A program made the translations under genes and the position numbers. A DNA stretch of 14,632 bases from CAZPWQ01 sp964590495 (GTDB taxonomy: Bacteria; Bacteroidota; Rhodothermia; Balneolales; Balneolaceae): positions 1 to 14,632 of the forward strand of contig CAZPWQ010000091.1 in assembly GCA_964590495.1 (NCBI GenBank). Reading direction: 5' to 3'. Shown one piece after another: positions 6,289 to 12,734 of the stretch (position 1 is the first letter of the stretch; every line of letters begins with the position of its first letter). Below the pieces are notes generated by a model. The model saw nothing but the letters and a program-made list of their open reading frames with translations. It searched no databases and was not told the DNA's origin.

Positions 6289-6456
6289 ATGGAAAAGTTA
6301 GAATTGAATCAGATGGAACAAATAGAAGGTGGAGGTTGGAAAACGTGGGCTTGTGCAGGAGTAGGTGCTGCTATATCAGTAGCTGCGACTCCCTGGGTGG
6401 GAATGCCGGTTGGATTCGCGTGTGCATCGTTGGCAGATCCGACACCAGCTTATTAA
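6289..6456 (+). CDS. Double-glycine leader bacteriocin-type precursor peptide 1
   Basis: The gene encodes 55 residues. The leader is MEKLELNQMEQIEGG (1-15), a classic double-glycine leader with hydrophobic positions before the GG cut site. The predicted mature core is 40 residues, small, hydrophobic and rich in G, A and V, with a WKTW start, two cysteines (C22 and C45, 22 residues apart), P35, a GxxxG pair (G38, G42) and a polar DPTPAY tail. This is the usual composition of class II membrane-active peptides. The C39-peptidase exporter at 10201-12390 is the obvious processing enzyme and the thioredoxin-like protein at 9590-10108 could act on the cysteine pair. A purine-rich AAAGAGG precedes the start, and a strong terminator follows at 6478-6510. 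I do not recognise a named bacteriocin, and activity is inferred. Confidence 0.85.
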   Translation: MEKLELNQMEQIEGGGWKTWACAGVGAAISVAATPWVGMPVGFACASLADPTPAY

Positions 6457-6477
6457 AGACAGCTGTAAAATAAAAAT

Positions 6478-6510
6478 AAGAGAGGATGGAGTATCATCCT
6501 CTCTTTTATT
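6478..6510 (+). terminator. Rho-independent terminator after precursor 1
   Basis: An 11-base perfect stem (6478-6488 with 6495-6505; core GAGAGGATG/CATCCTCTC) with a six-base GAGTAT loop is followed by TTATT. It lies 21 bases after the precursor stop and ends 13 to 18 bases before the permease start. It would favour high precursor transcript with only partial read-through into the ABC genes. Confidence 0.85.
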
Positions 6511-6522
6511 CCTATTGCTTAT

Positions 6523-7488
6523 ATGCTAAATGTATTGAAAATAAGATTCATACAAGCTCTGCGATTACTGAAAGAAATAGGCTGGCTCTACTCGATGCTG
6601 GTTCTTTCTTTTTTGCTTATTGTCTTTGTACAATTGTACTATTCAAGCGAATACCTTATTGCGCATCCGGTTCCCAGAATAATTATTCTCATTGTTTTAT
6701 GGACACTGCTCGTTTCTGTTCATTTCAAAAGACCGGACAGGATATTTTTAGCTTTAAAAATAAAGTATTACCGGCGGCTGTACTTTATAGAGTACAATTT
6801 AATTTCTCTGCCTGTTACCCTGTGGTATTTAATAATGGGTTGGTATTATGAATTTATTCTGATTACAGGTGCTATTTTAATCATTCCTTTTCTGTCTGCG
6901 CCTTCTGGCTTGAAAAAAAACATCAATATCAGGACACCTGCTTTTATTACCAACTGGCTTAATCCCCGAAATTATGTCTGGCTGGCAGGAATTCGAAGAT
7001 ATTGGTTTATAACAGGCCTGCTTTACATTTCCTCTTTCATCTTTCTGTATAATCCGTTCATATCTATCGGTTTTATTTTTGTCATCACCATCTGTGTAGT
7101 GCCTTCTTTTTATTTAATATTCGAACCCCTGATATTTATTGAATGCCAAAATATCAGTTCCGATTTGTTTTTATTCTGGAAAGTTGTAAATCATTTTACA
7201 CTTTACATGTTATTCCTGTCACCATTTCTGCTGATCTATATATTTATTCATACCGATCATTATTTGCTAATACTTGGAAATATACTCATTGCACTGTTTT
7301 TATTTATCTGGCTTAACTATTTCAAGTATTATGTGTACAGACATATTTCGAATACTCCCATGTCATACAAATACCTGAGTATGATCGGGGCTCTTTTGGT
7401 TCCCCTTTTCTTTCCGTTTTTATTTATAATTATGTTAATGAAATGGAAAAAATTCAGTACAAACATAGGTTATTATATCAATGATTAA
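6523..7488 (+). CDS. Multi-pass membrane protein, likely ABC permease subunit of the bacteriocin locus
   Basis: The 321-residue protein is strongly hydrophobic, with about eight to nine predicted membrane segments (for example residues 23-42, 50-66, 108-125, 160-203, 225-268 and 290-312) separated by short basic loops. No soluble domain is present. Its stop overlaps the start of the ATPase gene by eight bases, so the two are translationally coupled and together should form an ABC-2-like exporter. In bacteriocin loci such two-gene transporters usually give the producer self-protection, in the manner of LanFEG or BcrAB. A role in export is the alternative. The ATG lies only 13 to 18 bases after the terminator stem and has no clear ribosome-binding site. 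Codon content is visibly AT-rich. Confidence 0.75.
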   Translation: MLNVLKIRFIQALRLLKEIGWLYSMLVLSFLLIVFVQLYYSSEYLIAHPVPRIIILIVLWTLLVSVHFKRPDRIFLALKIKYYRRLYFIEYNLISLPVTLWYLIMGWYYEFILITGAILIIPFLSAPSGLKKNINIRTPAFITNWLNPRNYVWLAGIRRYWFITGLLYISSFIFLYNPFISIGFIFVITICVVPSFYLIFEPLIFIECQNISSDLFLFWKVVNHFTLYMLFLSPFLLIYIFIHTDHYLLILGNILIALFLFIWLNYFKYYVYRHISNTPMSYKYLSMIGALLVPLFFPFLFIIMLMKWKKFSTNIGYYIND

Positions 7489-8158
7489 TATTAGGAATCT
7501 GACAGCAGGCTATTCTTCTGAAACAGTTTTTGATGAGGTCTCTTTACGTTTGAGATTAAACAAAGTACATGGCTTCATAGGGAGTAACGGGAGCGGTAAA
7601 ACGACTTTTTTTAATGTGATATACAACTTTATTAGAAATTACAATGGCTATTATGAGGGGATAATCACATTCAATGACAAGCCTCTCAAAAGGTCGGATA
7701 TCGCATATCTGATGTCAGAAAATTATTTCTATCCAATGATTACGGGCGGTGAATATCTCTCGATCATTAATACTACGCATAAAACAACCGGCACAGAGAT
7801 AGAACATATGATGGAGTTGCCATTAGATGCCTATATAGACACCTACTCTTCAGGGATGAAAAAGAAATTGGCTCTGGCCGGTGTACTTAAGTTGGACCGG
7901 CAAATTTATATGTTTGATGAGCCTTACCGGGGTATGGATTTTGATGGGGTATATATACTGAATAAAGTAATTGAAAGGCTTAAAAAAAAAGGTAAGACGG
8001 TACTAATATCTTCTCACATATTAGGAGCCATAAAAGATGTTTGTGATACATTTTATCATATTCATTCCGGTACAATAAATGAAATTAATAATGTAAATGA
8101 TTTTTCTTACTTAACGGAATTGAGCAAAAAATATGATGACACTATTGATAATTATTAG
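7481..8158 (+). CDS. ABC transporter ATP-binding protein (bacteriocin locus)
   Basis: The 225-residue ATPase has the complete set of nucleotide-binding motifs: Walker A GSNGSGKTT with K40, signature YSSGMKKKLALAG (residues 122-134), Walker B IYMFDEP with D146-E147, D-loop near GMD, and the switch H179 in SSH. The SSGMKKK form of the signature is typical of ABC-2 exporter ATPases such as those for bacteriocin and antibiotic resistance. The eight-base overlap with the membrane protein gene at 6523-7488 identifies that protein as the partner. The protein is cytoplasmic and would energise transport on the inner membrane. The C-terminal 40 residues are short and polar. Most likely role is immunity against the peptide, inferred from position. 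Confidence 0.92.
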   Translation: MINIRNLTAGYSSETVFDEVSLRLRLNKVHGFIGSNGSGKTTFFNVIYNFIRNYNGYYEGIITFNDKPLKRSDIAYLMSENYFYPMITGGEYLSIINTTHKTTGTEIEHMMELPLDAYIDTYSSGMKKKLALAGVLKLDRQIYMFDEPYRGMDFDGVYILNKVIERLKKKGKTVLISSHILGAIKDVCDTFYHIHSGTINEINNVNDFSYLTELSKKYDDTIDNY

Positions 8159-8228
8159 TCTGCTTTAATAAGAGTTTCAAATAAATATTTTTTGTTAATC
8201 CTGAGCACTTTTCCGGAGAAGATTATTA

Positions 8229-8350
8229 AAAAAAGCACAAATAGGAGAAAAAAATTTCTTGTTAGGTGCTTAAAAAATTTCAAAAATAGAGATGTATTCA
8301 CTGAAAGATGAAGAGGGTAATTTTTTACAACATCAATTAACTGTTGGCTT
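8229..8350. repeat. Dispersed repeat B, leader region of precursor 2
   Basis: This is the partner of 5284-5403 and shares with it a left end of 18 identical bases, internal blocks CTGAAAGA (8301-8308) and GAGGGTAA (8313-8320), and the right end GTTGGCTT (8343-8350). It ends 48 bases before the ATG of precursor 2, so it probably contains that gene's promoter or leader. No standard promoter boxes are conserved between the copies. Confidence 0.7.
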
Positions 8351-8398
8351 ATTAATGATAACAATTACAAAAATCCTAACAAAGTTAAAAGGCATATC

Positions 8399-8567
8399 AT
8401 GGAAAAGTTAGAATTGTATCAGATGGAAAATCTCCAGGGAGGCCAAACCAGGACGGAAAGAAATGTGGGTTGTGCTTCTGGCAGCAGGAATAGCTTCAGG
8501 GTTGAATCCCTTGGTGGGAGGGCTTACCATGCTGGGTTGTATGCTACTGAATCCTTATGAAGAATGA
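8399..8567 (+). pseudogene. Second double-glycine precursor, core frameshifted
   Basis: The leader MEKLELYQMENLQGG differs from precursor 1 at few positions, and the first 30 bases of the two genes differ at one base only. In the original frame the core begins QTRTERNVGCAS and then degenerates into a polar, unlike sequence ending at 8560. In the next frame the expected hydrophobic core appears: AAGIASGLNPLVGG, then TMLGCMLLNPYEE, ending at 8567. Joining the frames near 8475 restores a cysteine pair, a proline and a valine-glycine in the same register as precursor 1. Two missing bases would give exactly its cysteine spacing, while one extra base gives a spacing shorter by one. It is therefore a broken paralogue, or a site of programmed shifting or sequence error. 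A leaderless start at 8463 is possible but unlikely. Confidence 0.75.
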
Positions 8568-8583
8568 TTAATAACAAATTCTT

Positions 8584-8612
8584 ATGCCAGGCTGGAACCA
8601 GCCTGGCATTTA
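8584..8612 (+). terminator. Strong hairpin terminator after precursor 2
   Basis: ATGCCAGGCTGG (8584-8595) is the exact reverse complement of CCAGCCTGGCAT (8598-8609), giving at least a ten-base GC-rich stem followed by TTTAAAAT. The U-tract is short. The position, 17 bases after the reconstructed stop, parallels the terminator after precursor 1. Confidence 0.75.
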
Positions 8613-8647
8613 AAATACAGCTTCTTTAATTATTAGATAAAAAGCAC

Positions 8648-8737
8648 ATGGAGACGTCAGTATTAACCGTCATATTGGTAGTTATTATAATCGCCCTGAG
8701 TCATCAGTATCAGAAAAGAAAAAAACAGTCGGAATGA
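8648..8737 (+). CDS. 29-residue membrane peptide, unknown function
   Basis: The frame encodes METSVLTVILVVIIIALS followed by HQYQKRKKQSE: one uninterrupted hydrophobic helix and a positively charged tail that would stay in the cytoplasm. It lies between the terminator of precursor 2 and the membrane protein gene at 8817. Such peptides can be immunity factors, transporter regulators or anchors, but nothing here selects among these. The clear helix-plus-basic-tail pattern argues against chance, yet the frame is very short and no ribosome-binding site is obvious, so the call is tentative. Positions 8738-8816 show nothing further. Confidence 0.4.
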   Translation: METSVLTVILVVIIIALSHQYQKRKKQSE

Positions 8738-8816
8738 GAGGTTAACTTTATTTATCGCCTAACAGGGAAACCCTTCAATGTTCATGTACCTGATATTAAA
8801 TGAATAATGTAATAAG

Positions 8817-9518
8817 ATGCAGTTTTTTTTAAATACAATAGAAGGTGAGAGGGACCGGTTATATCAACCGCGAATTATAACTGTTTACAATGTATATACC
8901 GGCTTCTTATTTACGATCATAATCACAGTCTATGTAATCATGGCTTATGTATCAAACCATTACATTTTTGTTGAAGAAGTTTTTTTTCGAAGCTATTCCG
9001 ATCAATTATCGTATCTCAGTATTGAGAACTTACTGGATGCAAAACAACAATATAGATGGTTAGTCTATCTGTTTCTACCTGTTATACTTCTGGTGAAAAT
9101 AGGTTTTGGAGCCGTTTGCATCAGCATCGGATCGGTTTTAAGCACAATTAAATTAAAATTTAAAGTAATATTCAAAACAGTCTTACTGGCCGAGGCTGTT
9201 TTTATTGTCGCTCAAATATTGTACCTGGTTAACGCTTTTTTGCACCTCGATACCCTCACCCTGGAAACAGCCTCCAATTACTATCCGCTTACAGTCTTAA
9301 GCTATTTGGGAACCCAAAATGTCGTTCAATGGCTTCACTATCCGCTGCAAACGTTAAACCTGTTTGAAATTTTATACATGATTGCCATCGCTTGGCTTTT
9401 GGCAAAACAGTGGAAACAGGATTTCATGGAAAGCCTGGCAATTGTAGTACCCTCGTATGGTACCGGACTTATCCTCTGGGTGGTGTTTGTAACCTTTTTA
9501 ACCCTGCAGATCAGTTAA
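8817..9518 (+). CDS. Multi-pass membrane protein of the bacteriocin locus, function unknown
   Basis: The 233-residue protein has a short cytoplasmic N-terminus (EGERDRLYQPR) and about five to six hydrophobic segments, near residues 24-46, 82-106, 116-140, 155-172, 183-198 and 208-231. A loop of about 35 residues, between the first and second segments and rich in E, S, Y and Q, would face the periplasm. I do not recognise a named family; the general look is that of small Yip1-like or permease-like proteins. It is followed after 71 bases by the thioredoxin-like gene and then by the peptidase exporter, all in one direction, which suggests one transcript. Candidate roles are immunity or assembly of the exporter. 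Confidence 0.75.
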   Translation: MQFFLNTIEGERDRLYQPRIITVYNVYTGFLFTIIITVYVIMAYVSNHYIFVEEVFFRSYSDQLSYLSIENLLDAKQQYRWLVYLFLPVILLVKIGFGAVCISIGSVLSTIKLKFKVIFKTVLLAEAVFIVAQILYLVNAFLHLDTLTLETASNYYPLTVLSYLGTQNVVQWLHYPLQTLNLFEILYMIAIAWLLAKQWKQDFMESLAIVVPSYGTGLILWVVFVTFLTLQIS

Positions 9519-9589
9519 CAGTGTGTCAGTGAGCAGTGGGGCAGGCTTTAAATTTAATAGGTAGTATTCGCTACTAAATAATATTTACG

Positions 9590-10108
9590 ATGATACGCAA
9601 ACTTGCTTTTGTATTACTGATCCTGGTATTGGGTGCCATTGGTTTCCTTGGCTTTTCAATATATGGTCAATTACAGGAGAAGCAGGCTGTTAAAGAACGG
9701 ATAGCAACCTTGCCGGAGTTTTCGGTGGTGGGGTTGGATGGTGAGACAGTTAGGAGCAATGATGCGGCAGGACAATCCCCGCTCGTTCTCACCTATTTCA
9801 ATACCGGCTGTAAATTTTGCAAGGCTGAGATCCGCAGCATGCAGCAACACAAAAACCTGCGGGAAATATCGAATATTTACCTGGTTTCCGATGAGCAGCC
9901 GGTTGTTCTGAAGCGATTTGCTAAAGACTTTAAGCTTGATTCACTGAAAACTGTCCGGGTGTTATATGACAGCAGTAAGCAGGTCAAAAAACTGTTCGGT
10001 ATAAGAGGGGTACCAACTACATTTGTTTATAACGAAGATGATAAACTGCTAAAAAGTTTTAAAGGCGAAACCAAAGCTGAATTGGTGTACGAATTGGTGA
10101 AGGAATAA
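9590..10108 (+). CDS. Membrane-anchored TlpA/ResA-like thioredoxin-fold protein
   Basis: This 172-residue protein starts with one membrane segment (residues 4-25, LAFVLLILVLGAIGFLGF) that would hold the domain in the periplasm. The thioredoxin fold follows: PEFSVVGLDG, LVLTYFNTGC, the active-site motif C74-K-F-C77, and the cis-proline P142 in RGVPTTFVY, ending with a GETKAEL helix. The CxxC and cis-proline are intact, so it can do thiol-disulfide exchange. Its place between the membrane protein and the C39 exporter, and the two conserved cysteines in both precursors, point to oxidation, reduction or isomerisation of the exported peptide's disulfide. Membrane-bound thioredoxins of this type also serve cytochrome c maturation, but no such genes are nearby. 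Confidence 0.88.
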   Translation: MIRKLAFVLLILVLGAIGFLGFSIYGQLQEKQAVKERIATLPEFSVVGLDGETVRSNDAAGQSPLVLTYFNTGCKFCKAEIRSMQQHKNLREISNIYLVSDEQPVVLKRFAKDFKLDSLKTVRVLYDSSKQVKKLFGIRGVPTTFVYNEDDKLLKSFKGETKAELVYELVKE

Positions 10109-10200
10109 GCTCAGATTATACGGTTCTTTTGGTGTTTTAGTGGTTAACCGTTTTATCACGGAAGCACAAAAAAGCACGAAAGCTTAGATTAATTTTCGGG

Positions 10201-12390
10201 ATGTGGAATAACAACTCAGAAATAAAAAAGAGAGCCGAACAGGCTTTTGTCAGGCAGCAGGACCGGTCCGACTGCGGGGTGGCTTGTCTGTTGAGTGTCG
10301 TTAAATTTTTTGGCGGGGAAGCCAGACTCGAGCGATTGCGGGAATTAAGCGGAACCTCCAAACAGGGGACTACGCTGTTGGGTTTGTATCAGTCTGCCAA
10401 TGAAATCGGTGTGGATGCTGAAGCTTATGAAGCCGATCTGGAAAATCTCCTTGAGCAAACGGATCCCTGTATCCTGCATATTGTTAAAGATGGCCACTTT
10501 CAGCACTATGTCATTTACTATGGTTCTGAAAATGGGCAGCTTATTATAAGTGATCCGGCGGAAGGAGTTATGCTGCTTACACCCAAAGAGCTGGAAGAGG
10601 TCTGGCAAAGCAAAGCCCTGTTGCTGATAAAGCCCTCCGAAGAATTCGTTACTACGGAAGAAAAAAAGCAGGACCGGTGGGAATGGATTAAAAGACTGGC
10701 TCAAAAAGATTTGAATATTTTGAGTCTGGCACTGGTAATCGGGGTTTTTGTGTCGGTGTTAAGTCTGGCTACAGCAATTTTTTCACAGAAGTTAATTGAT
10801 GAAATACTGCCGGCCGAAGATACCGTAAAACTTTTTGTAGGGCTGGGCCTGCTCGCTTTTCTGCTATTTGCCAAGAGCGTGCTTTCATACATCCGTCAGC
10901 TTTTTTTAATACGCCAAAGCCGGGATTTCAATAACCGGATTATCAATTTCTTTTACAGTTCATTACTCAGGCTGCCGGTTCCATTTTTCTTTAATCGTAA
11001 AACGGGCGATTTGATAGCACGAATGAATGATACCCGCCGGTTGCAGCGGACTATCACCTATCTCTTCAGCGAAGTGATGATAGATATACTGCTTATTTTA
11101 ACAGCGTCTGTTTTCATCATGAGCTATTCGATTTATCTGGGGCTTTTTGTTTTGCTGAGTGTACCGGTTTTTTTCTTGCTGACATGGTACTACAATGAAC
11201 CCATCCTTAAAGGCCAAAAGGAAGTCATGGCGGCCCATTCCGCCAATGAAAGCAATTATGTTGATACTATCCATGGTATTGCCACCATTAAAACCGGAAA
11301 CCGGGAGGCGTTCTTCTCGGAAGTCACAAAAAAGATATACGGCTTTTTTCAGAATAAGATATTTGATCTGGGAAAGATCGGAGTCAGTTTTACTTTTTGG
11401 GCCGATGTTATCAGTTCAATTTTTATGATTGCTGTGTTAACTTTTTCTTCTTTGCTGGTTCTGCAGGAAGAATTGTTGATCGGAGCCTTGGTCGCTATTT
11501 TCCAGATGAGCAGTCAGCTCATTCCATCGGCCAATCGACTGGCTCTGACGAATATACAGCTCCAGGAAGCCCGCGTTGCCTTCGACCGCATGTATGAATT
11601 CACATCACTGGATCCTGAGTACAGGAAAATTTCTCAAGATAACCGGAAAAAACCAGAGTCTGTGGAGAAAATTACAGTCTCCGATTTGTCATTCCGATTC
11701 CCCGGACGCAGTCAGTTATTGAAGGAAATATCTTTCTCTGTACAACGCGGTGAAATGATTTCACTGCTGGGAGAAAGCGGATGCGGTAAGACAACGATGC
11801 TGCAAATTCTGCAGCGATTTTATGAACCGGAAGCCGGAGAAATTGTAATTAATGAGAACCTGGCCTGGAAGGATCTTCCGGTTAAAACCTGGCGCAGTTG
11901 TATCGCTTCTGTCCCGCAACAGGTCAAGATTTTTAACGGATCTTTGCTTGATAACATTTGTTTGGGCGATGTCCGGGAGGAGGGAGAACAGATCATCAGA
12001 TTTTGTGAGGAATATGGATTTGGCAGATATTTTGAATCTTTTCCACAACAGTATGCAACCCTGCTGGGCGAAGAAGGAGCCAATATTTCAGGCGGACAGC
12101 AACAGATGGTAGCACTGGCACGGGCACTGTATCAGGAACCTGATGTTCTGCTTTTGGATGAAGCGACTTCTGCGATGGATCGTGAAACGGAACAAGCAAT
12201 GCTGCAGCTGTTGTTAACACTGAAAAAAGAAGTCATCATCATATTAGTCACCCATCGTATTCGAAGTGCCAAACTGTCCGATCGCATTTACATAATAAAT
12301 AATGGAAGGATCACTCAACACGGAAGCCCTGAAAAACTTGCCGTGACTGATAATCTGTTTTCAAAGTCACTGGCGGATATCCGGATCTAG
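10201..12390 (+). CDS. C39-peptidase bacteriocin ABC exporter (PCAT)
   Basis: The 729-residue protein joins three domains. Residues 15-145 are the C39 peptidase that cuts double-glycine leaders: catalytic C25 in SDCGVACL, H102 in QHYVIYYG and D118 in ISDPAEG, with an upstream glutamine (Q19/Q20) for the oxyanion hole. Residues about 165-460 are the membrane domain with six segments. Residues about 480-729 are the ATPase: Walker A GESGCGKTT with K530, signature ISGGQQQ (629-635), Walker B VLLLDEAT with D653-E654, and H685. Everything needed for activity is intact. It should cleave the precursor at 6289-6456 after G15 and export the core. It is the last gene of a likely 8817-12390 transcript. 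In Gram-negative bacteria these exporters usually work with a HlyD-type adaptor, and none is in the window. Confidence 0.95.
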   Translation: MWNNNSEIKKRAEQAFVRQQDRSDCGVACLLSVVKFFGGEARLERLRELSGTSKQGTTLLGLYQSANEIGVDAEAYEADLENLLEQTDPCILHIVKDGHFQHYVIYYGSENGQLIISDPAEGVMLLTPKELEEVWQSKALLLIKPSEEFVTTEEKKQDRWEWIKRLAQKDLNILSLALVIGVFVSVLSLATAIFSQKLIDEILPAEDTVKLFVGLGLLAFLLFAKSVLSYIRQLFLIRQSRDFNNRIINFFYSSLLRLPVPFFFNRKTGDLIARMNDTRRLQRTITYLFSEVMIDILLILTASVFIMSYSIYLGLFVLLSVPVFFLLTWYYNEPILKGQKEVMAAHSANESNYVDTIHGIATIKTGNREAFFSEVTKKIYGFFQNKIFDLGKIGVSFTFWADVISSIFMIAVLTFSSLLVLQEELLIGALVAIFQMSSQLIPSANRLALTNIQLQEARVAFDRMYEFTSLDPEYRKISQDNRKKPESVEKITVSDLSFRFPGRSQLLKEISFSVQRGEMISLLGESGCGKTTMLQILQRFYEPEAGEIVINENLAWKDLPVKTWRSCIASVPQQVKIFNGSLLDNICLGDVREEGEQIIRFCEEYGFGRYFESFPQQYATLLGEEGANISGGQQQMVALARALYQEPDVLLLDEATSAMDRETEQAMLQLLLTLKKEVIIILVTHRIRSAKLSDRIYIINNGRITQHGSPEKLAVTDNLFSKSLADIRI

Positions 12391-12734
12391 TTTCATCCGC
12401 GGCTGTAAATTATTTACATATCAGCTTTCTTTCTGTTGAACATGTTTTAACATCTTTTCTTTACTTTATTAAAAAATCCTAATATATATTAACTAGGTTT
12501 TTGATCAGGATGCTACACAATTAATTTTGTTCATATGGAAAAATGAGATTAAAACTCAGGAGGCAGGAAATTAAGAGTAATGACAATTCAGTTTAGGTCT
12601 TTCTAAAGGGTTGATCTGAATTATCAAGAGCGGCCCGAATGATCTTTAATGGAGGGACTGGAACAGCAATTGAAATCAAAGCTGCTGAGCAGATTACATC
12701 ATTGATCAGCTGTATTCAAGAAAAGTAATTATTT
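12391..12734. other. Intergenic region between exporter and hybrid kinase
   Basis: About 340 bases lie here. The beginning (12395-12410) has a short CATCCGCGGCTG scrap of the same repeat type as at 14229-14370. The middle is AT-rich, with AAAAAATCCTAA near 12471 resembling AAAAATCCTAAC at 4859 and 8371, and is a reasonable place for a promoter, though no clear boxes can be named. The last 90 bases contain the short frame listed separately. I see no RNA gene. Confidence 0.5.
12639..12728 (+). CDS. Possible 29-codon leader ORF or gene fragment before the kinase
   Basis: The frame reads MIFNGGTGTAIEIKAA and then EQITSLISCIQEK, and its stop is six bases before the start of the kinase gene. The sequence looks protein-like, with a regular amphipathic helix (AAEQITSLISCIQ), rather than random. 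It could be a small protein translated together with the kinase or the surviving end of an older gene. It has no recognised family and no clear ribosome-binding site. Confidence 0.25.
   Translation: MIFNGGTGTAIEIKAAEQITSLISCIQEK

Noticed and set aside
8155..8364. 69-codon minus-strand frame over repeat B
   Set aside because: It is not preserved in repeat A, and its hydrophobicity follows from A/T-rich DNA alone.
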